From Hyphobacterium sp. CCMP332 (lineage in GTDB: Bacteria; Pseudomonadota; Alphaproteobacteria; Caulobacterales; Maricaulaceae): a stretch of 64,000 bases of DNA. Below, in pieces: positions 42,201 through 50,099 of this stretch. A program made the position numbers and the translations under genes. The stretch spans positions 248,001 to 312,000 of the forward strand of contig NZ_CP058669.1 in the NCBI RefSeq assembly GCF_014323565.1. Direction: 5' to 3'. A model generated the notes under the pieces. That model saw only the letters and a list, made by a program, of their open reading frames with translations. It was not told the origin of the DNA and ran no database searches. Each line of letters starts with the position of its first letter. Position 1 is the stretch's first letter.

Positions 42201-43097
42201 TTACTCCCCCAGCACCCCGTCCAGCCAGTCAATCATCGCCGCAACGTCAAATTCCGGATTATGCTCACCGCCATCCGTGCGGACATGTTCATAGCGCGCA
42301 CCTGCCGCGTTCAGAACGGTCAGCATGTAATCGCCCTGCGAAATGGGCACGACCGGATCATCGGCGGAATCGATCATGTAGAGCGGCGGGTCACTGGCAT
42401 CAACATAAGTGGCCGGGGAGGCTTGCACGTGGATGGGCGGGGCCGCCTGATAATGATTGTCCGGCCCGAAATAGGGCACGCCCGTATACATGGTGATGGT
42501 CTGCGCCGCATAGGAATCCGCCTCGGCCGGATCACCGGCCAGCATGAAGGGCGTGGCGATGCCAACCACCGCCTGAACGGCGGCAGAGGTCTGGTCAATC
42601 GGGTCCACGCCTTCGCCCGGCGCATCATCCATCAGCGCAGCCATGGTGGCGAGGTTCGCCCCTGAGGAATGGCCCAGAGTGGCGATCCGCATCGGGTCCA
42701 GCCCGAGGCTTTCGGAGATCGTCCGCACATAGCGCACGGCGCGGCGCGTATCATTCACCGCCGCCGGAAAGCGATTGCCGGGCGAGGAGCGGTGATTGAT
42801 GACAAACACCGTATAGCCATTCATCTGCAACTCGCCGACGATATTGCGGACATAATCATAGCCCGACAGGTCCTTGAGTTGCGGGGCGGAATAGATTTCG
42901 GGCCGATACCAGCCGGAGCCCGGCACCACGATGACCGACGCGCCATTCGCCTCGTCCGGCACGTAGAGGTCCATCAGCATGGCCGCGCCCGACACCATGC
43001 CGTAGACGATATTGTCCTCGGTCGGCTCGATGTTTTGCGCATGGGCGGTCGTGGTCAGAAAGGCCAGCCCGAAGGCGGCAGCGATAAAGCGTTTCAT
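42201..43097 (-). CDS. Secreted alpha/beta hydrolase
   Basis: 298 residues from the ATG at 43097, with a signal peptide (MKRFIAAAFGLAFLTTTAHA) and GGAGAGAG upstream. The nucleophile elbow GHSSGAN contains the catalytic serine; the Asp is probably in SADDPVVPIS and the His in DGGEHNPEF. This is an esterase/lipase-type enzyme acting in the periplasm or outside. The oxyanion side VVPGSGWYRPE resembles the HGG region of related esterases but is altered. The substrate is unknown. Confidence 0.85.
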   Translation of the reverse strand: MKRFIAAAFGLAFLTTTAHAQNIEPTEDNIVYGMVSGAAMLMDLYVPDEANGASVIVVPGSGWYRPEIYSAPQLKDLSGYDYVRNIVGELQMNGYTVFVINHRSSPGNRFPAAVNDTRRAVRYVRTISESLGLDPMRIATLGHSSGANLATMAALMDDAPGEGVDPIDQTSAAVQAVVGIATPFMLAGDPAEADSYAAQTITMYTGVPYFGPDNHYQAAPPIHVQASPATYVDASDPPLYMIDSADDPVVPISQGDYMLTVLNAAGARYEHVRTDGGEHNPEFDVAAMIDWLDGVLGE

Positions 43098-43182
43098 GTG
43101 TGCTCTCTCCCCGGAGTCGTTTGGGCACATAGTGAACGCCGTTTACCGGGAAGGGAAGGGGCTAACCGCGCCCATCCTTTTT

Positions 43183-43280
43183 CCTCCCCCGTTTCACGAG
43201 AGGTGGTCGCGAAGCGAGCGGAGGGGGCAACGCCCCCCTCGCCCCTTCGGGGCACTCCCCCCGCAAGCAGGGGGAGAAAA
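43183..43280. repeat. Palindromic intergenic repeat, family A
   Basis: The copy reads CCTCCCCCGTTTCACGAGAG, GTGGTCGCGAAGCGAGCGG, AGGGGGCAACGCCCCCCTCG, CCCCTTCGGGGCACTCCCC, then CCGCAAGCAGGGGGAGAAAA. It aligns with the copies at 30075 and 36781. It lies in the 406-base gap between the hydrolase and the Ldh-type gene, which otherwise holds only the family B repeat. Confidence 0.82.
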
Positions 43281-43336
43281 CGTGCCGACTAACCCAATCG
43301 CTTCGCTGAATCGCCAGTTTTCGCCATCAAATACAC

Positions 43337-43436
43337 CGCGTCCCTCGGGCTCGACCCGAGGGTCCATCTAATCAGAATGATGGATCCCCGGATTCCCCGA
43401 TCTGGGTCGAGGACGGGCAAGTCCGGGGACCCCGGT
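43337..43436. repeat. Palindromic intergenic repeat, family B (module in the other arm)
   Basis: GCGTCCCTCGGGCTCG, ACCCGAGGGTCCATC, a loop, GATGGATCCCCGGAT, then the module TCCCCGATCTGGGTCGAGGA with CGGG, then CAAGTCCGGGGACCCCGG. Compared with the copy at 42032 the module is in the right arm and reverse-complemented. Confidence 0.75.
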
Positions 43437-43503
43437 GGCGATTTGGCATTTGTCCTGAGACGTGCCCGGGGATGCTGCGGAATCAGCACGCTGGGTGATG
43501 GGC

Positions 43504-44577
43504 TCAAAAACCCAGCCGCCCCTCAATTCCCACCGCCTCAGCGGCCGCATTCAGCTGTTTCAGCGTCTCGGGATCCATCGGCACGCCTTCCGACGAACGG
43601 CGCGCGCGCAAGGACCGCTCCGGATCACCGGGGGCCACGACCGGGCTGTCCCAGTCCGCGGGCGGGGAGGCGAGGGCATACTCCCACATCGCATCGGTCT
43701 CGCGCTCCATCGTTTCGGCGTCGCCAAAGGCATCGGGCTGCATGATGACGGCGATCATCTGGTTACGAATGCCGCCGCGGCGTTCATTTCCGGGCTGGAT
43801 CGTGCCGCCGCCGGAATAGACCCCGGCGAGGAGTTCCGCCGCAAAGGCGAGGCCATACCCCTTGTGATCGCCAAACGGGGCGAGCGCGCCCTTTTGTTCA
43901 AACCCCTTGAAACCCGAGGGATCATCCGTCGGCAGGCCGTTTTCATCGAGGATCGCCCCGAACGGCACGCGCAGACCTTTATTGGCGGCGACGCGCGCCT
44001 TGCCCATGGCAATGCGGCTGGTCGCCATGTCCAGCAGGAAGGCGGGCTTGGTGCCGGTGGGGGGGAGGGCGATACAGACCGGATTGGTGCCAAAGCGCGC
44101 ATCCGTGCCCTGATAGGGGGCCACCATCGGATCGTGATCGGTGACATTGACGAAGAAGATCGCCGAAAACCCGGCATTGGCCGCCATCTCTCCATAGGCG
44201 CCGATGCGTCCGAGATGGTGCGCATTGGACAAGGTCACCGCACACACGCCCAGTTCTTCGGCCTTTGGAAACGCTGCCGTCATGGCAAATTCGCCGGCCA
44301 TCCGGCCCCAGGCGTCATGACCGGCGACTTTCAGGATCGCGCCATTGTCGTGCAGGATTTCCGGCGTCGCCTTGACGTCCACCAACCCGTCGACCGCATG
44401 CTTCACATAGGCCGGCAACAGGCCGATGCCGTGACTGTCATGCCCCGTCAGATTGGCCATCACGAGGTGATCGGCAACCAGACGCGCATCGCTGGCGCGC
44501 GCCCCGGCTTTTGTCAGGGCCGCGGTGCCGAAATTGATCAGCTCGGCGGCAGGGATGCGGATATCGCCAGGTTGCAT
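43504..44577 (-). CDS. Ldh-family oxidoreductase (malate/L-lactate dehydrogenase type)
   Basis: 357 residues of the Ldh_2 family, NAD(P)-dependent 2-hydroxyacid dehydrogenases unrelated to the classical MDH fold. Motifs include LTGHDSHGIGLLPAYVKHAV, SNAHHLGRIGAYGEMAANAG and GTNPVCIALPPTG, plus FGDHKGYGLAFAAELLAGV. The substrate could be malate, lactate, ureidoglycolate or sulfolactate; it cannot be told here. Its start touches the kefB stop by one base, so it may be co-transcribed with kefF-kefB. Confidence 0.87.
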   Translation of the reverse strand: MQPGDIRIPAAELINFGTAALTKAGARASDARLVADHLVMANLTGHDSHGIGLLPAYVKHAVDGLVDVKATPEILHDNGAILKVAGHDAWGRMAGEFAMTAAFPKAEELGVCAVTLSNAHHLGRIGAYGEMAANAGFSAIFFVNVTDHDPMVAPYQGTDARFGTNPVCIALPPTGTKPAFLLDMATSRIAMGKARVAANKGLRVPFGAILDENGLPTDDPSGFKGFEQKGALAPFGDHKGYGLAFAAELLAGVYSGGGTIQPGNERRGGIRNQMIAVIMQPDAFGDAETMERETDAMWEYALASPPADWDSPVVAPGDPERSLRARRSSEGVPMDPETLKQLNAAAEAVGIEGRLGF

Positions 44578-46544
44578 CAGCTCTCGTCCACTTCTTCTTC
44601 CGGGCGGATATCGGGCGGCATCCAGGCCCGCTCCATGGCATTGTCCCGGCCGACTTCGCGGTCATTGCGCATGGTCTGTTCCATCAGCTCATTCTGGCGG
44701 CGGGCAATGTCCAGATATTCCTGGTTCTCGAAGACCGACTGCCCCTCGCGCCAGGCGGCGGCCAGCTTGACCAGCGTTTCCCGGTCATGGCGCACAAAAT
44801 ACCGCACGGCCTTTTCCGCTTCAAACGGATGTTCACCCAGCCCTTCCAGCGCGCTCCGCGCCGCCCGCACAGCGCTGTCGAACGTTTCACGAATGATGTC
44901 ATTCGCGCCTGCTGCATAGAGTTGATACACGTGATGACGATCAATCGCCCGCGCCACGATATGAATATCCGGCCGTTCACGGCGGACATGTTTGACCAGC
45001 TCGGTGATCTGATCCTTGTCATCGATGGCGGCCACAAACTGCCTTGCGTCTTTCAGGCCTGCGGCATGCAAGAGGTCCGGCCGGGTCGCATCGCCATAGA
45101 AGGTCTTCACGCCGAACTTGGCCATATTGTCCACGAAATCGCTCTTGTGCTCCAGCACCACGATTTCATAGCCCGAAGCCCGCAGGACACGGTGCACGAT
45201 CTGCCCGAAGCGGCCATGCCCGGCGATGATGGTGGTGCCGCGTTGATCGATTTCGTCCGGATCATGCGCGGTTTCGCTTTCCGCGTATTTGTTGTGAAAG
45301 ACCCGCTCATAAAGGATGAAAAGAAGCGGCGTGACCAGCATGGAAAGCGCCACGACCAGCGACAGGACCGGCACCAGATCCGCCGGGATGACATTGTTCT
45401 GGACGTTGAAGCTGATCAGGACGAAGCCGAACTCACCGGCCTGCGCCAGTGACAGCGCCATCAGCCAGCGATTGCGTCCGCGCAGTTTGAACACGAAGGC
45501 CAGCACCATCAGCACCGCTGCCTTGGCCCCGATCAGCGCCGCGACCAGCCCGCCAATCAGCATCCAGTCAGCCGTCAGCACGTCAAAATCAATGCCGGCC
45601 CCGACCGTGATGAAGAACAGGCCCAGCAACAGCCCCTTGAAGGGTTCGATATCGGCTTCCAGCTCGTGCCGGTATTCCGAGTTCGCCAGCACCACACCCG
45701 CAAGGAAGGTGCCGAGTGCCGGTGACAGGCCCACCAGCGTCATCAGCAGGGCAATGCCGATCACGAGGAAGAGCGCCGTTGCGGTGAACATTTCGCGCAG
45801 GCCGGAGCGCGCGATAAAGCGGAAGAGGGGGCGGGTCAGATACATGCCGCCGCCGACCACCACGCCCACCGCCGCCAGAACGGTCAGGCCATAGGCCCAG
45901 CCCGGCAGGCCTTCGGTCAGGTTCAGGCTCGGACCGTGGGAGCTATCGCCGTCATGCGCCGCATCCACCGCGCCATGAGCGGCGTCAGCTCCGTGAGCGA
46001 TATCGGCTTCCAGTCCGCTTCCCATGACCATCGGCAGGGCCAGAAGCGGCAGGAAGGCCAGCATGGGAATGACGGCAATGTCCTGAAAGAGCAGGATGGA
46101 GAAGCTGGCGCGCCCGCCCTCGGTCTTGTCCAGTTTCTTCTCGGCCAGCGATTGCATCACAATGGCGGTGGAAGAGAGCGCAAAGGTCAGGCCGATGGCG
46201 ATCGCGACGGACCATTGCAGGCCCATCGCCATGCACGCCGCCGCGATGAGGGCCGCCGTCAGCCCGACCTGCAAACCACCCAGACCCAGAAGCCGTGTGC
46301 GCATGTCCCACAGGGCACGAGGCTCGAGCTCCAGCCCGATCAGGAAGAGCATCATCACCACGCCGAACTCGGCGATATGCTGCAAATCCTGCGTTTCCTG
46401 CCCGACCAGTCCGAGGACCGGTCCGATCAGCACGCCGGCGATCAGATAGCCGAGCACGGAGCCGAGGCCGAAGCGGGTGCAGATCGGCACCAGAATGACG
46501 GCGGCGACCAGATAGATGGTGGCATCCAGCAGTAATCCGGCCAT
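44577..46544 (-). CDS. kefB: Kef-type K+/H+ antiporter (CPA2 family) with TrkA-N domain
   Basis: 655 residues from the ATG at 46544 (MAGLLLDATIYLVAAV) with GGGAGGG upstream. About 12 membrane segments come first (VLGYLIAGVLIGP, QHIAEFGVVMMLFLIGLELE). An RCK/TrkA-N nucleotide-binding domain follows at about 400-520 (IIAGHGRFGQIVHRVLRASG, GDATRPDLLHAAGLKDARQF). This layout is that of glutathione-gated KefB/KefC systems, which protect against electrophiles by cytoplasmic acidification. A His/Asp-rich loop (HGADAAHGAVDAAHDGDSSH) interrupts the transport domain. The kefF partner is directly upstream. Confidence 0.9.
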   Translation of the reverse strand: MAGLLLDATIYLVAAVILVPICTRFGLGSVLGYLIAGVLIGPVLGLVGQETQDLQHIAEFGVVMMLFLIGLELEPRALWDMRTRLLGLGGLQVGLTAALIAAACMAMGLQWSVAIAIGLTFALSSTAIVMQSLAEKKLDKTEGGRASFSILLFQDIAVIPMLAFLPLLALPMVMGSGLEADIAHGADAAHGAVDAAHDGDSSHGPSLNLTEGLPGWAYGLTVLAAVGVVVGGGMYLTRPLFRFIARSGLREMFTATALFLVIGIALLMTLVGLSPALGTFLAGVVLANSEYRHELEADIEPFKGLLLGLFFITVGAGIDFDVLTADWMLIGGLVAALIGAKAAVLMVLAFVFKLRGRNRWLMALSLAQAGEFGFVLISFNVQNNVIPADLVPVLSLVVALSMLVTPLLFILYERVFHNKYAESETAHDPDEIDQRGTTIIAGHGRFGQIVHRVLRASGYEIVVLEHKSDFVDNMAKFGVKTFYGDATRPDLLHAAGLKDARQFVAAIDDKDQITELVKHVRRERPDIHIVARAIDRHHVYQLYAAGANDIIRETFDSAVRAARSALEGLGEHPFEAEKAVRYFVRHDRETLVKLAAAWREGQSVFENQEYLDIARRQNELMEQTMRNDREVGRDNAMERAWMPPDIRPEEEVDES

Positions 46545-46546
46545 GC

Positions 46547-47182
46547 CTAACCCTCCCCTGTCAGTGACGTCAGCTGCCCGTTCAGGAGCGGCAGGGGCCG
46601 GGCGCCCTCGATGTCCAGCGTGTGATCGCGCAAGGCGGCCAGAAGGCCTTTCCACTCGGCGACATGTTCATTCAGGCGATTGTCTTCCCCGGCATGGCCG
46701 GCGCGGAAAAACGCAAAGGGCGGCAGATAGACCATGCCGCAATAATCCGCCGTCTGTTCCAGCGGCGTCAGCATCTGCCGCACGGTGAAACGGTTATAGC
46801 CGTCATCCGCATAGCTCTCTTCCGGGTTCCCGGCGGTCAGGGCGGAGAAAAAGATTTTCCCGGTCAGCGCCTTTCCGGTGCTGCCGAACGCCCAGCCGTG
46901 CTCCAGCACAATGTCCTGCCAGTCTTTCAGAATGGCGGGTGTGGAATACCAGTAGAAGGGGTGCAGGAAGATGATGACGTCATGGGCCGCTGCGCGCGCC
47001 TGTTCGGTATCCGCATGAATATCGCCGCGCGGATATTCGGCATAGAGATCGGCAAAGGTCACGCCCTCAACCTCCCGCGCCGCAGCACGGAGCGCCTTGC
47101 CGGCAACAGAGCGCCGCGGGGCAGGGTGGGCCGCCAGTATCAGGATGCGTCGCGGCGCGATTTCATCATCGATCAGGCCCAT
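46547..47182 (-). CDS. kefF: NAD(P)H oxidoreductase of the KefF/KefG flavodoxin type
   Basis: 211 residues from the ATG at 47182 (GGAGGGAAT immediately upstream). It contains ILILAAHPAPRRSVAGKALR, then IIFLHPFYWYSTPAILKDWQ and LEHGWAFGSTGKALTGK, the pattern of the NQO1/KefF flavodoxin-like family. KefF is the ancillary subunit that activates the Kef channel. It ends two bases before kefB, so the two form a unit. Confidence 0.88.
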   Translation of the reverse strand: MGLIDDEIAPRRILILAAHPAPRRSVAGKALRAAAREVEGVTFADLYAEYPRGDIHADTEQARAAAHDVIIFLHPFYWYSTPAILKDWQDIVLEHGWAFGSTGKALTGKIFFSALTAGNPEESYADDGYNRFTVRQMLTPLEQTADYCGMVYLPPFAFFRAGHAGEDNRLNEHVAEWKGLLAALRDHTLDIEGARPLPLLNGQLTSLTGEG

Positions 47183-47347
47183 ATTCCCTCCGAATCCCTC
47201 ATACAGCGTCCCAACATAGGCAGGCGATTGCGCGCCCGCCATGCAAAACCCGGCGATCGGGTGAATCCGGGTGCTTGCACCGGCGGGATGAGCACAGTAT
47301 ATCGCCTCCCTCGCACGGCACGCCTCAACGGGCAGAATGCGATGTGT

Positions 47348-47424
47348 GGCGGAGTAGCTCAGCTGGTTAGAGCAGCGGAATCATAATCCGCGTGTCGGGA
47401 GTTCAAGTCTCTCCTCCGCTACCA
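47348..47424 (+). tRNA. tRNA-Met (anticodon CAT)
   Basis: A full cloverleaf can be drawn: acceptor GGCGGAG / CTCCGCT (with a G-U end pair), D-arm GCTCAGCTGGTTAGAGC, anticodon arm GCGGAATCATAATCCGC with anticodon CAT, and T-arm GGAGTTCAAGTCTCTCC. The encoded ACCA end follows. The sequence matches elongator tRNA-Met in alphaproteobacteria; a CAT anticodon could also mean tRNA-Ile2, which I consider less likely. Confidence 0.93.
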
Positions 47425-47502
47425 CTTTCCTTTCATCCAACATTCCGAATGACAGCCTCCCGCCCCGGTGTTACAGATTCGTAACAAACAGGGGAGTCGC
47501 AT

Positions 47503-47922
47503 ATGTTCAAGGAATTCAGGGATTTTGCCATGCGTGGCAATGTGGTCGATCTCGCGGTCGGCTTCATTCTCGGTGGCGCGTTTTCGACCATCGTCCGGTC
47601 ATTGGTGAATGACATTCTGATGCCGCCGCTCGGTCTGGTGTTGGGCGGGGTGGATTTCACCAACCTCTTCATCACGCTGGGCGATGCCGAATACGAAACC
47701 CTGGCCGCCGCGCAGGAGGCCGGTGCCGCGACCATCAATTACGGCATGTTTATCAATAATGTCATCGCCTTCGTCATTCTCGCCTTCGCGCTCTTCCTGA
47801 TCATCAAGGGCATGAATTCGATGAAAAAGAAGGAAGAGGAAGCGCCAGCCGCACCGCCGGCCCCTTCGAAGGAGGAAGTGCTCCTGACCGAGATTCGCGA
47901 TCTTCTGGCCAAAAAGGCCTGA
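47503..47922 (+). CDS. mscL: Large-conductance mechanosensitive channel MscL
   Basis: 139 residues, typical. The N-terminal [20 protein letters not shown] with [20 protein letters not shown] is the conserved first helix and pore segment; the second helix is [20 protein letters not shown], followed by a cytoplasmic helical bundle ending [13 protein letters not shown]. It opens under membrane tension to release solutes. It lies alone downstream of the tRNA and is followed by a terminator hairpin. Confidence 0.96.
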   Translation: MFKEFRDFAMRGNVVDLAVGFILGGAFSTIVRSLVNDILMPPLGLVLGGVDFTNLFITLGDAEYETLAAAQEAGAATINYGMFINNVIAFVILAFALFLIIKGMNSMKKKEEEAPAAPPAPSKEEVLLTEIRDLLAKKA

Positions 47923-47931
47923 CCTGCTTTC

Positions 47932-47960
47932 GGGGCTGACTGCAAATCCCTGTCAGCCCC
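47932..47960 (+). terminator. Terminator hairpin after mscL
   Basis: A perfect 9-bp stem GGGGCTGAC / GTCAGCCCC with an 11-base loop, followed by GTTTA, lies just after the mscL stop. The T-run is short, so termination strength is uncertain. Confidence 0.7.
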
Positions 47961-48054
47961 GTTTACGGAAACCCAGCCGCATTAACCTTCTGGCCACCAT
48001 GTCCATGCCCTTCTGAAAGCGAGTGATTCGCTTTTGCGAAGGGCGGGGCCAGAC

Positions 48055-50007
48055 GTGTTTGGATTGAAGTTTAAAGGCAAGGCAGAACAGAAAGCCGAAG
48101 AGTTGGCTTCCAAGCGCCGCGTCATCACCGAAGGCGCGCTGGAAGAGATCGACCGTGCACGCATGGAGATCTACTTCCGCAGCGGGATGTCCTCCGTTCC
48201 GCTGAACATTGTCAGCGGGCTTTTTCTGGGCGCCATGCTGCTGACCGCAGTGCCCGTTCTTCATGTCGCGATCTGGTTTGCAGCGGGGGCAAGTTTCGCC
48301 ACCGGCCGTATGGCGCTCGCCCGGCTGGCGCTTAAGCGCGGCGGCAATTTGCCGCCAGTGCTGGACAAAATATTCATTGCGCTGACGACTTTATCGGGTG
48401 CGATCTGGGGCGTGTCGATGTTCCTGTTGCCGATAGATCAGATCGTCATTGCGCACTTTGCTGCGGCCTTCATCGTATCCGGCATGACGGCAGGAGCCGC
48501 CTTGTCGTCGGCTACGCGCCCGGTCGGCGTTCTCGCCTATAATGTACCCGCGATCGGTTTGATGATGGCGTATCTGGTCATCCTGGGCCGCCCTGAATCC
48601 TATGGCATGGCCGCCATGCTGGGCCTCTATCTTTTTGTTACAATACAGCTTTCGTCCCGTTACCGGGCAACCCTTAAAGAAGTTTTCGAAGCTAACGCCT
48701 CTCTTGAAGGCGCCAAGATGCGTGTCGAAACCCAGGCCAAGGCATTGCGTGAACTCGCGCGCCGGCATGAACAGACGGCCCGCCGGGGCGAGGACGCAAC
48801 CCGTGCCAAATCCGCTTTCCTGGCAAGCGTCAGCCATGACATCAAGAATCCGCTGGCGGGTATAATCGGCGTTTCGCGCCGACTCGCCGAGGACGAAACG
48901 CTGGACGCGGATACGCGAAAGAAGAACCGCCAGATATTTGATGCCAGCGAAATGTTGATGCGCTTTGTCGGTGATCTGCGGGATGTTTCGATCATCGAAT
49001 CCGGGCAGCTGAATCTGATGCCCGGCGAAATCACAGCCGAACGTCTGGCCCGCGATACCCGCATGCTGTGGGAACCCAAGGCCAGGGCCAAGGGTCTGCA
49101 GCTTGATGTTTCGGTGTCAGGCGATGCCCAGCTGGTTCTGGCCGGCGATTCCGCGCGCCTGAAGCAGATGCTTTTTACCTATATCCGCAATGCCATGCGC
49201 TATACGGCCAATGGCCGGATCGAGGTCCGCCTCGGCGTCGACGCCCAATCCGGCAAGGCGTGTCTCAGAGCCGATGTCGAGGATACCGGCCGCGGTGTCC
49301 CGCGCGAGGCCGAAGGCCGCCTGTTCAAGAATTTCTTCGAGTCCGATGCGGATGGCATTCGCGTCATGGATGGCACATCGACCGGTCTGACAATCGCCCG
49401 ACATCTCGCCGAGATGATGGACGGCGAAGTCGGCTATCAGCGCCGCAAGGAAGGCGGATCGCATTTCTGGTTCTCCGCTCAATTGCCCAGCCTCGCGCGG
49501 CGTGAAGACAAGATTGGTGCGGATGCCGGGACAAGGACCGCGATCGAGGATTCTCCCTCAGCCCCGGCCTTCGCGCCGCCGGCCGCGGGCAATGGCCTGC
49601 CCAGCCGACCCTTGCGTGTTCTGGCCGCCGAAGACAATGCGATCAACCGCACCGTCATCGAGGGATTCCTGGTCGCGAAAGGCTGGTCCGTGGAATTCGC
49701 CGAGAACGGCGAACAGGCCGTCGAAGCGGCGACCAACAAGGCGTTCGATCTGATCCTGATGGATATGCGCATGCCGGTAATGGACGGGCTTCAGGCCACA
49801 CGGGCCATCCGCGATCTGCCATCCACGGCGGCCATGACGCCGATCATAGCCCTCACGGCCAATGCCCGGCGCGAAGACGAGGCCCAGTGTCTGGCCGCCG
49901 GCATGGACGGGTTTATCTCCAAACCCATCGACACGCAGCGGCTGTTCGACACCATCGCATCGGTGATCAGCGATGGATCCGACGCGCCGATGGCCAGAAC
50001 CGGCTAG
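48055..50007 (+). CDS. Hybrid sensor histidine kinase, membrane-bound
   Basis: About 650 residues. I choose the GTG at 48055 (GGGGCC upstream); the frame is open from a TTG at 48034. Five or six membrane segments fill roughly residues 50-200. Next come a coiled coil (EGAKMRVETQAKALRELAR), a HisKA domain with H261 in SHDIKNPLAG (Asp instead of the usual Glu after His), and an HATPase domain with an RNAMRYT N-box and an unusual G2 box (GTSTGLTIA instead of GTGLGLAI). A C-terminal receiver has the phospho-acceptor in ILMDMRMPVMDG. The signal is unknown. The receiver shares a near-identical segment with the convergent kinase at 50.1-51.7 kb. Confidence 0.88.
   Translation: MFGLKFKGKAEQKAEELASKRRVITEGALEEIDRARMEIYFRSGMSSVPLNIVSGLFLGAMLLTAVPVLHVAIWFAAGASFATGRMALARLALKRGGNLPPVLDKIFIALTTLSGAIWGVSMFLLPIDQIVIAHFAAAFIVSGMTAGAALSSATRPVGVLAYNVPAIGLMMAYLVILGRPESYGMAAMLGLYLFVTIQLSSRYRATLKEVFEANASLEGAKMRVETQAKALRELARRHEQTARRGEDATRAKSAFLASVSHDIKNPLAGIIGVSRRLAEDETLDADTRKKNRQIFDASEMLMRFVGDLRDVSIIESGQLNLMPGEITAERLARDTRMLWEPKARAKGLQLDVSVSGDAQLVLAGDSARLKQMLFTYIRNAMRYTANGRIEVRLGVDAQSGKACLRADVEDTGRGVPREAEGRLFKNFFESDADGIRVMDGTSTGLTIARHLAEMMDGEVGYQRRKEGGSHFWFSAQLPSLARREDKIGADAGTRTAIEDSPSAPAFAPPAAGNGLPSRPLRVLAAEDNAINRTVIEGFLVAKGWSVEFAENGEQAVEAATNKAFDLILMDMRMPVMDGLQATRAIRDLPSTAAMTPIIALTANARREDEAQCLAAGMDGFISKPIDTQRLFDTIASVISDGSDAPMARTG
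49771..49838 (+). repeat. 68-bp inverted repeat, copy 1 (receiver region of first kinase)
   Basis: This 68-bp tract, coding MPVMDGLQATRAIRDLPSTA and the next residues, is identical at the DNA level to the reverse complement of 50272-50339 in the convergent kinase gene. Outside the tract the two genes keep the same protein sequence on the 3' side but differ at many third codon positions. Confidence 0.9.
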
Positions 50008-50099
50008 TCGACGCCGTGCTTCGGGGCCGCTTATCTGACACCGCCTATCAATCGCACGCCATACAGACAGCCTGATACAGGCGGTTTATTCCCCGGACA

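Noticed and set aside
47348-47424. tRNA-Ile2 (CAT anticodon read after lysidine modification)
   Set aside because: The body sequence fits elongator tRNA-Met of alphaproteobacteria better; a modification-enzyme-based or covariance-model test would decide.
50040-50085. A long-loop hairpin (ACCGCCT/AGGCGGT) between the two kinases as a terminator
   Set aside because: The loop is over 30 bases and the T-run is poor, so it is not supported as a terminator.
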